Assembly: GCA_003427395.1 (NCBI GenBank)
Contig: BFEA01000569.1
Span: 867,612 to 916,466 of the forward strand
Direction: 5' to 3'
DNA from: Chara braunii
Taxonomy: Eukaryota > Streptophyta > Charophyceae > Charales > Characeae
DNA: 48,855 nucleotides
Under the pieces are notes generated by a model. That model was not told the origin of the DNA, did no database searches, and was given only the letters and a program-made list of their open reading frames with translations. Below are positions 10,451 to 21,779 of this stretch, piece by piece. Both the position numbers and the translations under genes were made by a program. Position 1 is the first letter of the stretch. Each line of letters begins with the position of its first letter.

Positions 10451-10984
10451 GTGGAGGTGGTGGACACACCCTCACCATCTCGAGAGATGGCCCAAGCTAC
10501 TGGCTCCACCGTCGTCCCACAAACACATTCAGACCCATCGACCCTCTGTTCGATGAATGTGTTTGACTCCTTAGAGGAGCTACAGGAGGAGTGGTCTAGG
10601 TCAGGCCCACTAGCTTCTTGGACGACGCTAGTCAAAGCTCCTAAGGGTGAGATGTTCGTCAGCGAGGTAGTCATCGGCGGCCGCAAGGCCGGGGCCTATT
10701 ATGACACTTGCTCGACACGGAACTTCATTAGTCGCGCGTGCGTTGAGAGGCTGCGCTTACAGGGGCAAGTGCAGCGCCTGAGTCGACATGTGGAGTCAAC
10801 CTGTGCCAACAAACAGCGCATGGTAGTCAACGACTACCTCCAAGATGTTGAGTGTTGTTTCCCATACGCGGGAGGGGAACTAAGACATCGAGTCTCGTTC
10901 CTAGTGAGCGATGAACTCCCCATGGATATGTTGTTAGGTATGTACTACCTCTCTGTGGCACAACCCCAGTTTGACTGGAACTGA
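10451..10984 (+). pseudogene. Element B aspartic protease
   Basis: The retropepsin-like domain follows a variable N-terminal segment. The active-site phrase reads YYDTCSTRNFIS, so the catalytic D-T-G has become D-T-C. The C-terminal phrase DELPMDMLLGMYYLSVAQPQFDW is well kept. Its frame is -1 to gag and open upstream to the slippery site, so the GTG at 10451 need not be a real start. A TGA at 10982-10984 separates it from RT; element C has Lys there. Confidence 0.82.
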
Positions 10985-10987
10985 AAA

Positions 10988-12742
10988 GTGGTCAAACACA
11001 CTTTGCCAGGTGGGGGGACCGCCATATTACGTAAGTTCAAAGCTAGTAGTCTGATCGAGTCCCACGGATGCATGTGTGCGGCCGCGTTCTATAATTACTA
11101 TAAGCAAAATCAGGAGGAGGGTATGTATCTAGTTTATGTCTCTGCTGCAGGCGAGCCGGTGAAAATGCTGTCGGAGATAGAGGGAGTAGTTGCTAAATAC
11201 CCTGATCTATTTGAAGAGCCGACAGGGGTTGTTGAGAGGGAGGTCGTCCACGCGATAGAGATTATCCCAAGGTCTAGCATCCCGAAGGGTAGGATCTATC
11301 GGATGTCTCCAAGCGAGCTTGACGAGCTTCGCCGGCAACTCAAGGAACTCGTAGAAAAGGGTTGGATCCGGCCGAGTGTTTCTCCTTATGGTTCACCAGT
11401 CCTATTCGTACCAAAGAAGAAGGAAGGAACACTTAGGATGTGCATTGACTATACGGGCCTCCATACCATCACTGTCAAAAACAGCGAGCCCCTACCGCGC
11501 ATCGACGACTTGCTAGATAGAGTGCAAGGGTGTCGGTACTTCAGTAAGATAGATTTGAAGTCCGGGTACCATCAGATTGTAATCCGGCCCGAGGATCAAC
11601 ACAAAACCGCTTTTCAGACCAGGTACGGTCTGTACGAGTTTGTGGTGATGCCTTTCAGCCTTTGCAATGCTCCTGGCACCTTTCATCACGCTATGAATCG
11701 GATATTTCATGACTACTTGGATAAGTTTGTCATCGTGTACCTCGATGACATACTTATTTTTAGTAAGACTGTCGAGGAGCACGTTGCGCACTTGGACAAA
11801 CTCCTAAGTCTTCTGCAACATCACAACTTCAAGATCAACGGTGAGAAGTGCGAGTTTGGCCGCACCCATGTGTTGTACTTGGGTCATGAGATTTTTGCGG
11901 AGGGATTAAAGCCTGATGACACGAAGGTGGCCAGCATTCGTGACTGGCCGCGTCCTCAGTCTATGACTGAGATGAGGTCTTTCTTAGGGATGACCGGCCA
12001 CTATCGCAATTTCGTGAAGAACTATAGCATAGTTGCCGCCCGTTTGACTGACCTGACTCGCCTTGACACCCCATGGGAGTGGACAGACAGATGCGAGGCT
12101 GCGTTCAGACATCTGAAGCATGCGTTGACGCATCATGAGGTCTTGAAACTTCCTGATCCTGACAAGCCATTTGTAGTAACTACGGATGCTAGCCAATATG
12201 GCATAAGGGTCGTACTTGCGCAGCAGGAGGGGAAGAAGTTGAGGCCAGCAGAGTACATGTCCAAAAAGATGCCCTCTCAGAAGTTGGCTAAATCCACCTA
12301 TGAGAAGGAACTCTATGTGATCTACAAAGCGCTCACCCATTGGAGACACTATCTCCTTGGGAGGTTCTTCTACGTCAGGACTGATCACCAGACCCTGAAG
12401 TGGATGAGAACCCAGCCTATGCTCTCTGGCGCTTTGAAGCGTTGGATTGAAGTCATAGAGGAGTATGACTTTGAGCCCCAGTACATCAAGGGCGAGTACA
12501 ACAAGGTTGCTGATGCGCTGTCGCGTAGACCAGATTTCTCTGGTGCGCTGATCACTGAATTTGGGCTTGCGGACGATGTTACTCAGTCTATGGTGGAAGC
12601 CTATCGCGAGGACCGGTTTATGTCAGAGATCATACGCAGACTTGAGGCGAAGGACAAGGTGACTTCTGCTGAGTTTGAGTTGGTCAACGGACTGCTGTTC
12701 CTTGAGAATGAAGGGAATAAACGTCTGTGTGTACCAAATTGA
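10988..12742 (+). pseudogene. Element B reverse transcriptase and RNase H
   Basis: The stretch is open for 584 codons. RT motifs in order: [58 protein letters not shown] (usual Gly replaced by Ser), catalytic VYLDDILIF at 11738-11749, YLGHEI, and SFLGMTGHYRNF. RNase H follows: TTDASQYG with the first Asp, a changed IRVVL (usually IGAVL), STYEKEL with the Glu, TDHQTLKW with the Asp, and the tail KGEYNKVADALSRR. It ends at TGA 12740-12742, but the same frame continues directly into integrase. Confidence 0.93.
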
Positions 12743-14068
12743 GAGTCTTTGCGTAGTTTATTTTTAGGAGAGTGTCATTGTGCCACCAACCATTTTGGTT
12801 TCAAGAAGACTGCAGCCAATTTGTTGCAGCGGTTCTGGTGGCCCATGATGATGAGAGATGCCAAGCTGTACGTGGAGACTTGTTAGGTCTGTTAGAGAGA
12901 CGAGCCCCGTACACAGGTCCCTCTTGGGCTCCTGAAGCCCCTTCCGATTTCGGAAAGGCCTGGAGAGAGCCTGTCCATGGACTGCATGGATACGCTGGTC
13001 ACCAACAAGAGTGGAATGAGACACATCTTTGTTATCGTGGATAGGTTTAGTAAGTACGCTAGGTTAATTGCAATGCCGGAGACAGCGAAGACTGAGCAGG
13101 TGATTAAGCTGTTTAAAGAGAACTGGGTTAGAGATTTTGGATTGCCAAAATCTATAGTCAGTGACCGTGATGTGCGATTCACAAGTGAACTGTGGAAAGC
13201 CGCAGCCGCAGAACAAGGAACGCAGCTGCAGATGACATCAGGAAACCATCCCAAGGCGAATGGTCAAGCAGAACAGTTGAACCGCGCTGTACAGCACCTG
13301 CTGAGGCATTACATCAAGCCGAATCAGGTAGACTGGGATGAGAAACTTGCTCTCATTGCCAGCCTGTACAACAACGGAGTTCATAGCACAACGGGCCTGA
13401 CCCCGAATAGTCTGCTATTAACCTTTAAGCCTAGACTGCCCCTAGATTTCTTACTACCTGACAACCAGCCCCCTGCTGCACCAAGGACTTCAGAGTTTGC
13501 TTATCGATATGAGCAACTGATGCAGCAGGCTGTTGAGCAAATGCACAAAGCACAGGCGGCAATGATAGAGTCTGAGAACAAACACCGCCGCCCATCCACG
13601 TTTCAGGTAGGAGAGAGAGTCTGGGTCAAGTCTTCAGAACTGGGACAAGAGCATGGGATCTCCCGCAAGCTCATGCCACAATACTTTGGACGATGGGAGA
13701 TTCTGGATGTTTTGGGGAATGAACCAGATGGGCCATCTTATGTTGTTTGCATCCCTGGTCGCTTACGCACTTACCCTGTTTTTCACGCTTCAAAGCTTGC
13801 ACCTTTTAAAGAAACAGATCAGTTCCCATCTCGTCGCTCAATGCTACCCCCAACCATGGATGGAAAGGTCGACATCGATGATATTGTTGACCACCGGGAG
13901 ATGCCAGTTCCAAGACTAACAGGCAGAGGACGTCCTCCGAAACCGAAGCTGCAGTATCGAGTTCGGTTCAGACATCACACTGATCCAAAGGAGGACAGAT
14001 GGTTCACAAGGGAGGAACTGATGCAGACCGCTCCACAAGTAGTCGCCCACTATGAGAAGTCCTTATGA
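12743..14068 (+). pseudogene. Element B integrase
   Basis: Integrase joins the DNA copy to the host chromosome. The frame is the same as RT. The N-terminal zinc-binding region has H-x4-H (HCATNH) and a C-x2-C broken by two TAG codons, at 12884-12886 and 12893-12895; element C has CAG (Gln) at both. The catalytic core keeps its acidic residues: MDCMD, VSDRDVRF, NGQAEQLNR. The C-terminal part has GERVWVKSSEL, the GPY/F-like LMPQYFGRWEIL, PVFHASKLAPF and a chromodomain-like end (YRVRFRHHTDPKEDRWFTREEL). The stop is at 14066-14068. Confidence 0.92.
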
Positions 14069-14123
14069 AAAGGAAAGCGCCAGATTATCAAAGACTGAAC
14101 GTCTCAGAGGACTAGCGAAGTAT

Positions 14124-14134
14124 GGAGGAGGGAA
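14124..14134 (+). other. Polypurine tract of element B
   Basis: GGAGGAGGGAA lies directly before the 3' LTR. It is the expected plus-strand primer site and fixes the LTR start at 14135. Confidence 0.88.
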
Positions 14135-15072
14135 TGCGAGGCACAAGGCCTCGATAACCCCCACTGGCCCTATTTGCAACAGCGTCGGCCGCCCTAAGTG
14201 AAGGCAGGCCCGATAGACCGTCAGAGGCCTATTTTGGACTACTTCGCAACTAGGGAAATTCAGGCAGTTGTGCTGGGCCAATTGGTTGGAAGAGCCCAGG
14301 CCCTGGCTTCCTTTATCAAATGCATTTGAGTCAGGCCCTGGTTGAGATTCGTAACATAGGCCCAACTCAGGTCGCAGGCAGTTGGGCACAGGTGACTGTC
14401 GGCAGCCCTGGGCCAATTCGTTTGGACTGGGCCTCAGCCTATCGGGGCCTACCGGAAGCTTCTTGGGAAAGGCCCAACTCAGCCTGGGACAGAAGGCAGC
14501 CAGGCCACTTCCATATAGTAAAGGGCCTGCCTCTGCATTGGACATTCGGGGGCTGGTTGCATGCTGCGCAAGCGCTGCTGCACTGAAGCTGGCTAGCGCT
14601 CACGCGCTCACGGTCGAGCTGGAAGGAGCAGGCAGCCATAGCCGAGCTGCGCTGCGGGGAGCTGGGTGAGGCACAGGGTGGTCCTTGGGTGCAAGTGGCA
14701 TCTTTGAGTTGGGGAACGGGGTTGTGAGTGATACGAGAGACATACCTGGTGCTAGAAGCGACGACATTTTCCGATATCTGACCGTACTTCGGTGAAGCTG
14801 TTGACGTCATCCGGCGGCATTGTAGAGTAGGCTAGATAGGATCTGCCATCTGTAGTCTGGGCGTCGAGCGCCAGATAGGATATCAACATTGGTTCTTCAT
14901 TGATGATGATGATGAGAACATACCAGTATTGTCAATTATGAGCTCTTGGTGTGTTCTTATTTGGTGAAACTCGTGATGCAATTCAGTTGTTGGTTCGAGG
15001 TCACGACTACCTGGTCTTGTATGGATGATGCTATTTGATTTCTAAAGTTCGCTTTCCCTCATCTTCCTTGCA
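14135..15072 (+). repeat. 3' LTR of element B (938 bp)
   Basis: It is a direct repeat of 6356-7281 with the same TGCGAGG...TTGCA ends. The copies differ by scattered transitions and a short indel near 14205, so insertion is old but still recognisable. The TGACGTCA site is kept at 14802-14809. Confidence 0.93.
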
Positions 15073-15240
15073 ATATATTTTAATTCCTAAAATTCCTTTT
15101 TGCAATTTTTCTTGAAATTCGAAAAATTCTTTTCGCAATTCTTTTTCGAAATTCTCTTTTTATTCAGAACACGAAGGTAAATCCGAATAAATTTCGTCAG
15201 AATTTATTTTTCTCGGATTTTTTTTTTTCATTTGGAAATT

Positions 15241-15242
<2 letters not shown>
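15073..15242. other. AT-rich flank right of element B
   Basis: This AT-rich DNA has repeated AAATTC and TTCGAAATTC words, like the spacer at 6279-6355. It contains no gene. Confidence 0.6.
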
Positions 15243-15271
<29 letters not shown>

Positions 15272-15272
15272 G

Positions 15273-16025
15273 AACACAACCCTTGCCAATGCTAGTGCTG
15301 CTGATACGAGAAGTCACCACTAGCACCCAGGGGGAGGCTCCATCTATTGGTGGGGAGCATCACCTGCTGGAAAGCGGGTCCAGCATCCCATATACAGAGT
15401 CATGGTTATGAGGTCTGCCAGCATTGATTGCCCTGTCTTCCAGGGGATTGACTGAGCAGGTGTGTGCATCCCAAGTGACTAGTTGGAGAGTAATTAAGCC
15501 TTTGTCCTCCGTATCTCTTGACACAGATGACCCATTGAGCACTGATACCTCTTCGAGGAGAACTCTCTCTGGCTGTTTTTTGTTGTCAAAGTTAGCAGGA
15601 ACCCTCCCCGGGGGCAGCAGGGAGGGTTCCTTTTTCTGCAGATCAAGACAGTTCAAAAAGACAGTATCTCAACCAGTGACAGGTTATGTGGTGGAAAAGG
15701 GTCTTGGAAGTCAGAGGGAGGGCGTAGCGCGAATGAAGGTTCTATATTAGTCCAGTCCTTAAAAATCAAACGATAATCTCTCATTTCGTCTTATTCCCGT
15801 GTCTCTTCTCTTCTGTCCCCGTTCCACTCTACTTCTGCTATCCAGCCCTCTCTTTCCCCACCTATCCAATCCGTGCAGAAGCTTGTGATCTGTCCCCTAA
15901 TGTCCCCTGTTTGTTTAAACCACTAGTACCTTGCCCAGTGTTGGGAAATTAGGGAAAACTGGCAGTTTTCCCAAACTCCTGAAAATTCGGAGGCTGGGCC
16001 CGACGATGGCTGCCATTGATAAATC
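15273..16025. other. Non-coding stretch, possible LINE 3' region
   Basis: No gene is supported. It holds a strong 12-bp hairpin followed by a T run (15597-15635) and a perfect dyad GGGAAAACT/AGTTTTCCC at 15952-15972. It may be the 3' UTR of E1 or older DNA. Confidence 0.4.
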
Positions 16026-16534
16026 TTTTTTTTTTTTTTTTTTAAAGGGCCCTGTGCCTTAGGCTGGTAAAAAGATTGAGGCCAGGGTCCTTACAGTCTA
16101 CCTGGAGTGACCGAACAAAGACAGATCATGTTGAGAAGCGGGCTCATCGTCCCAATTCCTGTGGAAACTATGATCACTTGAGAAACAAATCATGCTGAGA
16201 ACCGGGCTCTGCGTCCTAAATCTTGTGAAAACTTATGAAAACTTGTGACAAATCCGAGATATCCCTATTATTTTTTAAAACACCTATGCTGCTACCTTTG
16301 TGCTGGTAAAGGTGCTAACTCTAATCTTGAAGATGGACATGCATCTTCAACCACGAAATCTGACCGCCTGAAAAGAGTGATTTATCTAGCTTCCATCTTC
16401 CTAGATCTCCTACTTATCTAGCTCTTAAGCATATCCTTCCTCTCCCCCCCAAACCACTCCAGATCCACCAAAGCAAGTGTAGAGGGAGGGAACAGGTCAG
16501 AAAAATACTCAAGTGATCTCAAAGAAGCTCCTGG

Positions 16535-19500
16535 TCAAATGTCAAACCAGCTTTGAAAGGTGATCTGGTAATCCCGCTTAAGAGGTGCTTGATCCCCTCC
16601 CCCTCTTGGCCACACCACCTCTCCCAGTTTCTCCCCTGGTGCATCCCCAAGCCAGTCCAGATTGAATTGCGAAATTCTTTGTTTGATATCCTTTTTCTGT
16701 TTGAACTCGATAAGCTTTATTTTCATCGTTTCCCATTGAGTTCTAATTTCAGTTTGGACAAAATGTTGGATTATTTCTGCCATCTCTTGTTTTTCCATTT
16801 TAACTCCCTCCATAATGCTCCATTGTATTAACACATCGTTTATGCCACAAGGCCCACAAGACCGCTTTCCTACCCAAACGGAAGAGGTTTTGTTGAAAAA
16901 CAGTTAACTCTATTAACACAGGATTCCAATGCCCCAGGAGGATAGCCCTCCAGTCCCATGGCCAATCCAGGCCTGTTAGCCTTCTCCACACGTAATCCGA
17001 ACGACGCCAAAGCAATATTGAACCTGGGCATTGCAGAAAGACATGTTCTATTGTTTCTCTTATCTTCCTACTGCGAAAAGCCTATACACAGGAATTGCAC
17101 CATGGCAAAGCTATACCTTTTTGTTCCAGTGTAGAGTGATTTATTAACCAATCATTTGTGGGTAAACATTTGTGCATTATTTGCCATTGTAGGGACGCGA
17201 ACTTAGCAGACCTCTCCCTGAATCCTTGGCACCACTTTACTGGTTTGAGTAGTTTTTTGTATATGTTTAGGTGTCTATGCTATCGGTCTTGTATGATTTC
17301 TGCGACCTCTATTTTAGGGCGCAGCAAACTGTAAGATGCCTTTACTGACAAAGACTGTAATCTTAGGGGTTTACTCCTCCTATTTATACGCCATACCCAC
17401 TCCGCTGGGTCTAAGGGGAGGTCCAGAACGGGAATATTAGGGAGGAACATTGTCCATCGCAATATAGTGCCCTCACTCTATACATTTCATTGAAGTATGA
17501 AAAAATTACCTTGTCCTGATCCTTGTTGTATATCTTATTGTCGCTTTGAAAATATTCACTAGAGCTCCCTCCTCGTAGACATCCAAAATTTGACCCACTG
17601 ACTTGGATCCATCTTGTAGATTTATACATACCCAGTCTGCTATCCGGAATACTGGACCTCTTTTAAGGACCACTATCCACGCCAGAGGAATAGATGAAAT
17701 AATTTCTTCCAAATTATCAAGTAAATTGTGTGCATACTTTATTTCTTTTCTAAGTTTTTCCTGTTGTCTTCCAATTCTTATTTACCGGGTCCCATAGATC
17801 TTTCACTCTTATTATTCCATGCTTGACCCATGTAGACCAAGGGGAGTCCGAGCTTATGAAAATCCTGCCATTTCGATCAGTGAGCCATCTGTTGCCAAAA
17901 AGAGGTTGACGTAAGACTTCCTCAAACCTTGCAGGTGTGGCCTTGTTTGGTAAAGGCAATTCACGTCAGGTTTTCAAAAGACTTGACCAAAAGTCATCTG
18001 ATTGTAGATCTCTCTTGGCTTCCCCTCTCACCCTTGACCCTGTATAATGCGTTTGAGAGCGAGGAATAGTCCAAAACCTATCCTCCACCCATGTCAAGGG
18101 ATGCACCTCCTCAGTGGTGTGGGGAGCCAGTCTACGAATTTGCTCCAACGCCAAGTCTCGCCATGGGAGATCCGTGGTTAGAATTAAACGTTTAACTACT
18201 TGGAGCGCCAAAGCTTGACATTGAATTTTTGGATCGATAAGCCTTATACCTCCTTTAGTCCTTGGCTGGATTAAAGTCTTTCAGGCTACCCTTGGGATCA
18301 CGTGTGGTGTTTCATGATCTCCACGCCAGAGGAAAGCTGTAAGTTGTTTTTCGAAATCCTTTGTAGACTTCTTGTTTAGTGACCACGGGAAGGATTTGTA
18401 CCATATCGAGGCCAACACCACGTTATTAATTATTAGTGCTCTATCAAAAATTGATGTATGTTTATTCTTCCATAGTTTCATTTTGTCTAGCGCCGGAGAA
18501 GAAATCCATAAATCATTTGAACTTGGCTTCCCTTGAGCGGTGAGAATAACTCCTAAGACCCTAATAGGTGCTTCTAAAGGAACCCATTTAATTGTGGGAG
18601 ATTCCAGAGGTCTAATCCCTTGTGAGTGAATCCACCAACCTTGCGTTTTATTCCCCCAATTGACTATCATATCAGATAAAGCAGAGAATTTGTCCATTAT
18701 TGCTAGGGAGATATCCCCGGCGCCCGGGTCCCGATGTCACGCCCGGATTGGCAACCGGGTGACCGGCCGGGCATGACCCCTGGGCATGGCCCCGGACAGC
18801 CTTAGCGCAAAAAAAAAAAAAAAAAAAAAATCAAATCCAAAAACATCTGAAAAAAGAAATATGTCGTGTAGAATTGCAATACAAACAACTTTTGGCTGAG
18901 TGTCACATCAGAATTCCTCACAGAACTAAAGATAAAAAAGAAAATAACCATATCACACTAAGGCACCCCCCTTTAAACCCCTTTAGCCCCTTTAAANTTC
19001 ATTTACACTCCCCTTTCCCCCCCTTGACAGCCAACACTCANAAAAAGAAAAGAGCCCGGATTTGGGCTCCTCTCGGAGAGCGCGGAAAAACCCCCCCGCC
19101 TTTTTTTTTTTTTTTTTTTTTTCCATGACCGGGTCACTCGGGGGTCAGACCTCCCCGGGCGTCATGCCTGGGTGACCGGCCGGTCATGAAAATCTTCCTA
19201 GCATTATTGCTTTAATTTCCTTGAAATTGGATGAGGACGCCTCCATCATGATTGTTAAGTCATCTGCAAACATAGAGTAGATTGGAATTGCCTCCTTAGG
19301 GATATTGGCAATCTATAATCGTTGAAGGTTACGGTTTTTCCTAAGATTTGCTCCTAATGCTTCCATGATGATAACAAAGATGAAAGGAGCTAAAGGGTCC
19401 CCTTGCCTTACTGACCTCTGAAGAGGAATCTTAGGGGAAAGTAGGCCATTAACCTCAACCCGAGTAGCGGCGTTCGAGTGAAGAATTTGAATCCATCTCC

Positions 19501-20653
19501 TTACTCTGGGACCGAAATCCAACTTAGCTAAACATGCATCCAGGAAGCGTCAGTCCACATGATCATAGGCTTTTTCAAAGTCTATAAATATGAAAGCCGC
19601 ATTGTGCTGGTTTTGTCTAGATAACTTAACCATCTCATTGATTAACAATATACTATCCTGTATATTTCTCCCATGAATAAAACCTGTTTGAGAGGGATGG
19701 ATAATATCAGTCATTACAGGAATAAACCTGTTAGCGATAGCCTTTACTATCATTTGGTATACTGCTGTCAATAAAGTGATTGGTCTATAATTCCTTATGT
19801 TGGTCTTATCGCCTTTTTTGTATAAAAGTGTTAGAATTCCTTGACCAACAATTTTCCCCATACTTCCTGATTCATGAACCTGGTATTCCATGAGATCATC
19901 TACAAAAGTCGTCCACATAGTCTCTCAGAACCCTTTCGAGAGACCATCTACCCCAGGGGTTTTGTCCCCATCCATTGCAAAAGGGATGTCCAGATTTCCT
20001 CCCTGGCAATTGAAGCTTTCAATTTCTCTTTCTGTTCTTGAGTTAGTTTTTGTGTTAGGGGTTCGCGAAAGTTTTGTGTCTCCTGGTCTGGTAGTGTGGG
20101 GTCTACCGTAGATGTATAGAGATTTTTGAAGAATTCATAAGCTACTTTTAAAGTTTAAACTACTGACCGATGAAACGGCCTCAAAAGGTGGGGGCAAATT
20201 AGGATCTATCAGAGGTTCTATATTTGTTTTCCTACCCCTTGCTTTAGCCACGGCAAAAAACGAAGAATCCATTTGTCCTTCTGATTGATGTCTGGATAAT
20301 TTACTTCTAATGAGGTAACCCTGCCACCGATTTTGGGCTAGGGTGAGGAGTTGGTTCTTAAGTTCTTGGATGTCCACTGGTTGGGGTAGAGTTTCCGAAG
20401 TTTCTTGTTGTTCATAATGGTGTATTTTTTTATGAATTTCTATTTCTTGTATATGTTTTTGTTTTGCTATTAATTTTGAGAATTCATTACATTTCTTGGC
20501 TAAAACGAATAATCCACAATTAAACCAAGATATGTAAGATTCATGTTTATCTTTTGTGGATTGCCAATACTTCCATACATCTTGGATGTAGGTTCTGAAA
20601 TCTGTTCTTTTTAATAGGGACGAATTCGGCGGCGGTCGTTTCGTTTCGGCCAT
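16535..20653 (-). pseudogene. LINE E1 ORF2 remnants (RT, zf-RVT, C-terminus)
   Basis: ORF2 would be the LINE endonuclease/reverse transcriptase. Pieces in several frames, 5' to 3' on the minus strand: linker after the endonuclease (20653-20135); RT fingers and palm (19918-19550) with GILTLLYKKGD, IRNYRPITLL, HPSQTGFIHGRNI and FIDFEKAYDHVD; RT palm (19522-19313) with RQGDPLAPFIF; catalytic FADD at 19259-19270; thumb region (18697-18281) with ILGVILTAQGKPS and FLWRGDHETP; then zf-RVT and C-terminal fragments (17712-16535). Frameshifts, stops and the 498-bp insertion at 18705-19202 disable it. Confidence 0.85.
18705..19202. mobile_element. 498-bp insertion with 9-bp target duplication inside LINE E1
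   Basis: The 9-mer ATTATTGCT flanks it at 18696-18704 and 19203-19211. Without the insert and one copy, the LINE frame runs on from FKEIKAIM to DKFSALSD, matching the spacing in E2. The termini are short imperfect inverted repeats (AGGGAGAT at left; AGGAAGAT on the minus strand near the right end). It carries poly(A) at about 18809-18830, poly(T) at about 19101-19122, a 14-bp direct repeat GGGTGACCGGCCGG (18757-18770, 19170-19183) and two Ns. A 9-bp duplication would fit a Mutator-like MITE; the family is not proven. No coding sequence is visible. Confidence 0.75.
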
Positions 20654-20690
20654 CCGAAAACGTCGGAGGGTTACCTGAGGCCCGCTATTT

Positions 20691-21764
20691 TCCCACGCGG
20701 CAAAGCTACTTGTGGTTTAAGAAGGTCTAACTGTGACTTTGTGTCTGACCATCTCTGCGTAAGTTCCAGCTGGATCTGTTGTCGAATCTGTTCCTCAATC
20801 TCCGACTCCTCCACCCATACTTTTTCCATGGCCAGAATGCACCTTTGCCACTAGAGTGTCAAAATCACAACCCTCCTTCCCAGTCTATACATATTTTCTA
20901 CAAATGTCGTGGCTGTTGCTGCTGGCGGCCAATGGCCTGCCAGGATAGCCTGCCATGTCCAGGGCCAGGGGATGTCTGGTACCAATTTTCGCCAGATGCG
21001 GTCCTACCTTCTCCATGTGAACTGCGCGGTCAGACATTGCATAAAAATATGTTCAATTGTCTCCGTCTTTTTGTAGAAGGGAAAAAGGCTCTGACATCGT
21101 TGACACCAAGGGAGCAGTAACCCCCTTTGTTCAAGGTTTGTGCGGTTTGTCAACCAATCGTTGGTTGGGAGGCAGTGGTGAGCTATCTGCCACTGTAGAG
21201 AGGTGATTTTTGTTCCTTAAACCATTTAATTGGGGAAAGGAGGGAGCGGTCCACGTTCAAATGCCTAGCCCATCTGTCATTAATCATATCTTTCAAGTGT
21301 CTTTTGGGTCTGAGCATCTTGTAGGCAGATTTAACTGACATCTGTCGCAGACTATTGTGACCTATTCCTGCTGCTCCTCTCCTTTGAGGGTGTTGCTAAA
21401 TCCATTCTACTGGGTCGAAGGGCAAATCATGAATTGGTCTTTCTGTCTGGAAGGCAACCCTTTGGCCCTTCTCTTCTAGGACCCTTACTCTTTGTAGGGT
21501 CGTTTTGTCTCTCCATACGAAGGGTGCCCTACTTTCCTGGAGAACACCCATTTTGGCTATAGCATAGTCTTCAACCAAGGCTGTCTGTGACGACACCCTG
21601 TGGATCAGGCCAATGCTCAGTGGGGCCCCAGTTCGTAGTACCCAGTCTCCTTCTTCCAGGATAGGACCTCGTTTGAGAATCTGGTACCAATCCAGCGGTA
21701 TTTTTTCAATAATTTTTTCCAATGATTTTTCCACGTGGTGGCAGTATCTTAGGATATCGCGCAA
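20691..21764 (-). pseudogene. LINE E2 ORF2 C-terminal region with zf-RVT
   Basis: The first part (21764-21396) is a C-terminal ORF2 domain, with KIPLDWYQILKRGPIL matched by IPLAWIVVLKRGPVF in E1. A reverse-transcriptase zinc-binding region follows at 21034-21105: CQRC, then ETIEHIFMQC, then W residues. The tail is charged and Gln/Leu-rich near 20830-20700. Several stops and frame changes are present. Confidence 0.75.
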
Positions 21765-21779
21765 CTAGTCCCCTGTTTT

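Larger units (their letters stand above)
6356..15072 (+). mobile_element. Ty3/gypsy element B, near full length (8.7 kb)
   Basis: All parts are present in order: 5' LTR, initiator-Met PBS, leader of about 1.2 kb, gag, protease, RT, RNase H, integrase with GPY/F-type C-terminus, polypurine tract and 3' LTR. The domain order PR-RT-RH-IN identifies Ty3/gypsy (Metaviridae). From the slippery site near the gag end to the pol stop at 14068 the reading frame does not shift and is broken only by four stops. The two LTRs differ at roughly 5% of sites by eye, mostly transitions. No clean target duplication is seen: CGTAT precedes the element and ATATA follows it. Confidence 0.95.
15243..20690 (-). mobile_element. 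L1-like LINE E1 (5' truncated, interrupted)
   Basis: This is a non-LTR retrotransposon on the minus strand. Coding homology runs from the end of the endonuclease domain (near 20653) through RT to the zf-RVT region and C-terminus (about 16535). The 29-nt T run at 15243-15271 would be the poly(A) tail read in reverse; an 18-nt T run at 16026-16043 is an alternative end. It lacks most of the endonuclease, as expected of a 5'-truncated LINE. Boundaries are inferred. It is about 70% identical by eye in the RT core to its neighbour E2. Confidence 0.7.

Noticed and set aside
12884-12895. TAG read as glutamine (alternative code as in some ulvophyte algae)
   Set aside because: Glutamine is written CAG/CAA throughout the long open stretches, TGA and TAA stops also occur, and the homologous codons are CAG in sister copies. 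Decay explains it better.
14063-14545. Antisense open frame in the 3' LTR of B, also open at 6416-6754
   Set aside because: Both LTRs descend from one sequence, the frame has no domain, and it overlaps the pol end. Most likely chance in GC-rich DNA.
6351-15077. 5-bp target duplication for element B
   Set aside because: CGTAT on the left and ATATA on the right share only a partial match, so no duplication is claimed.
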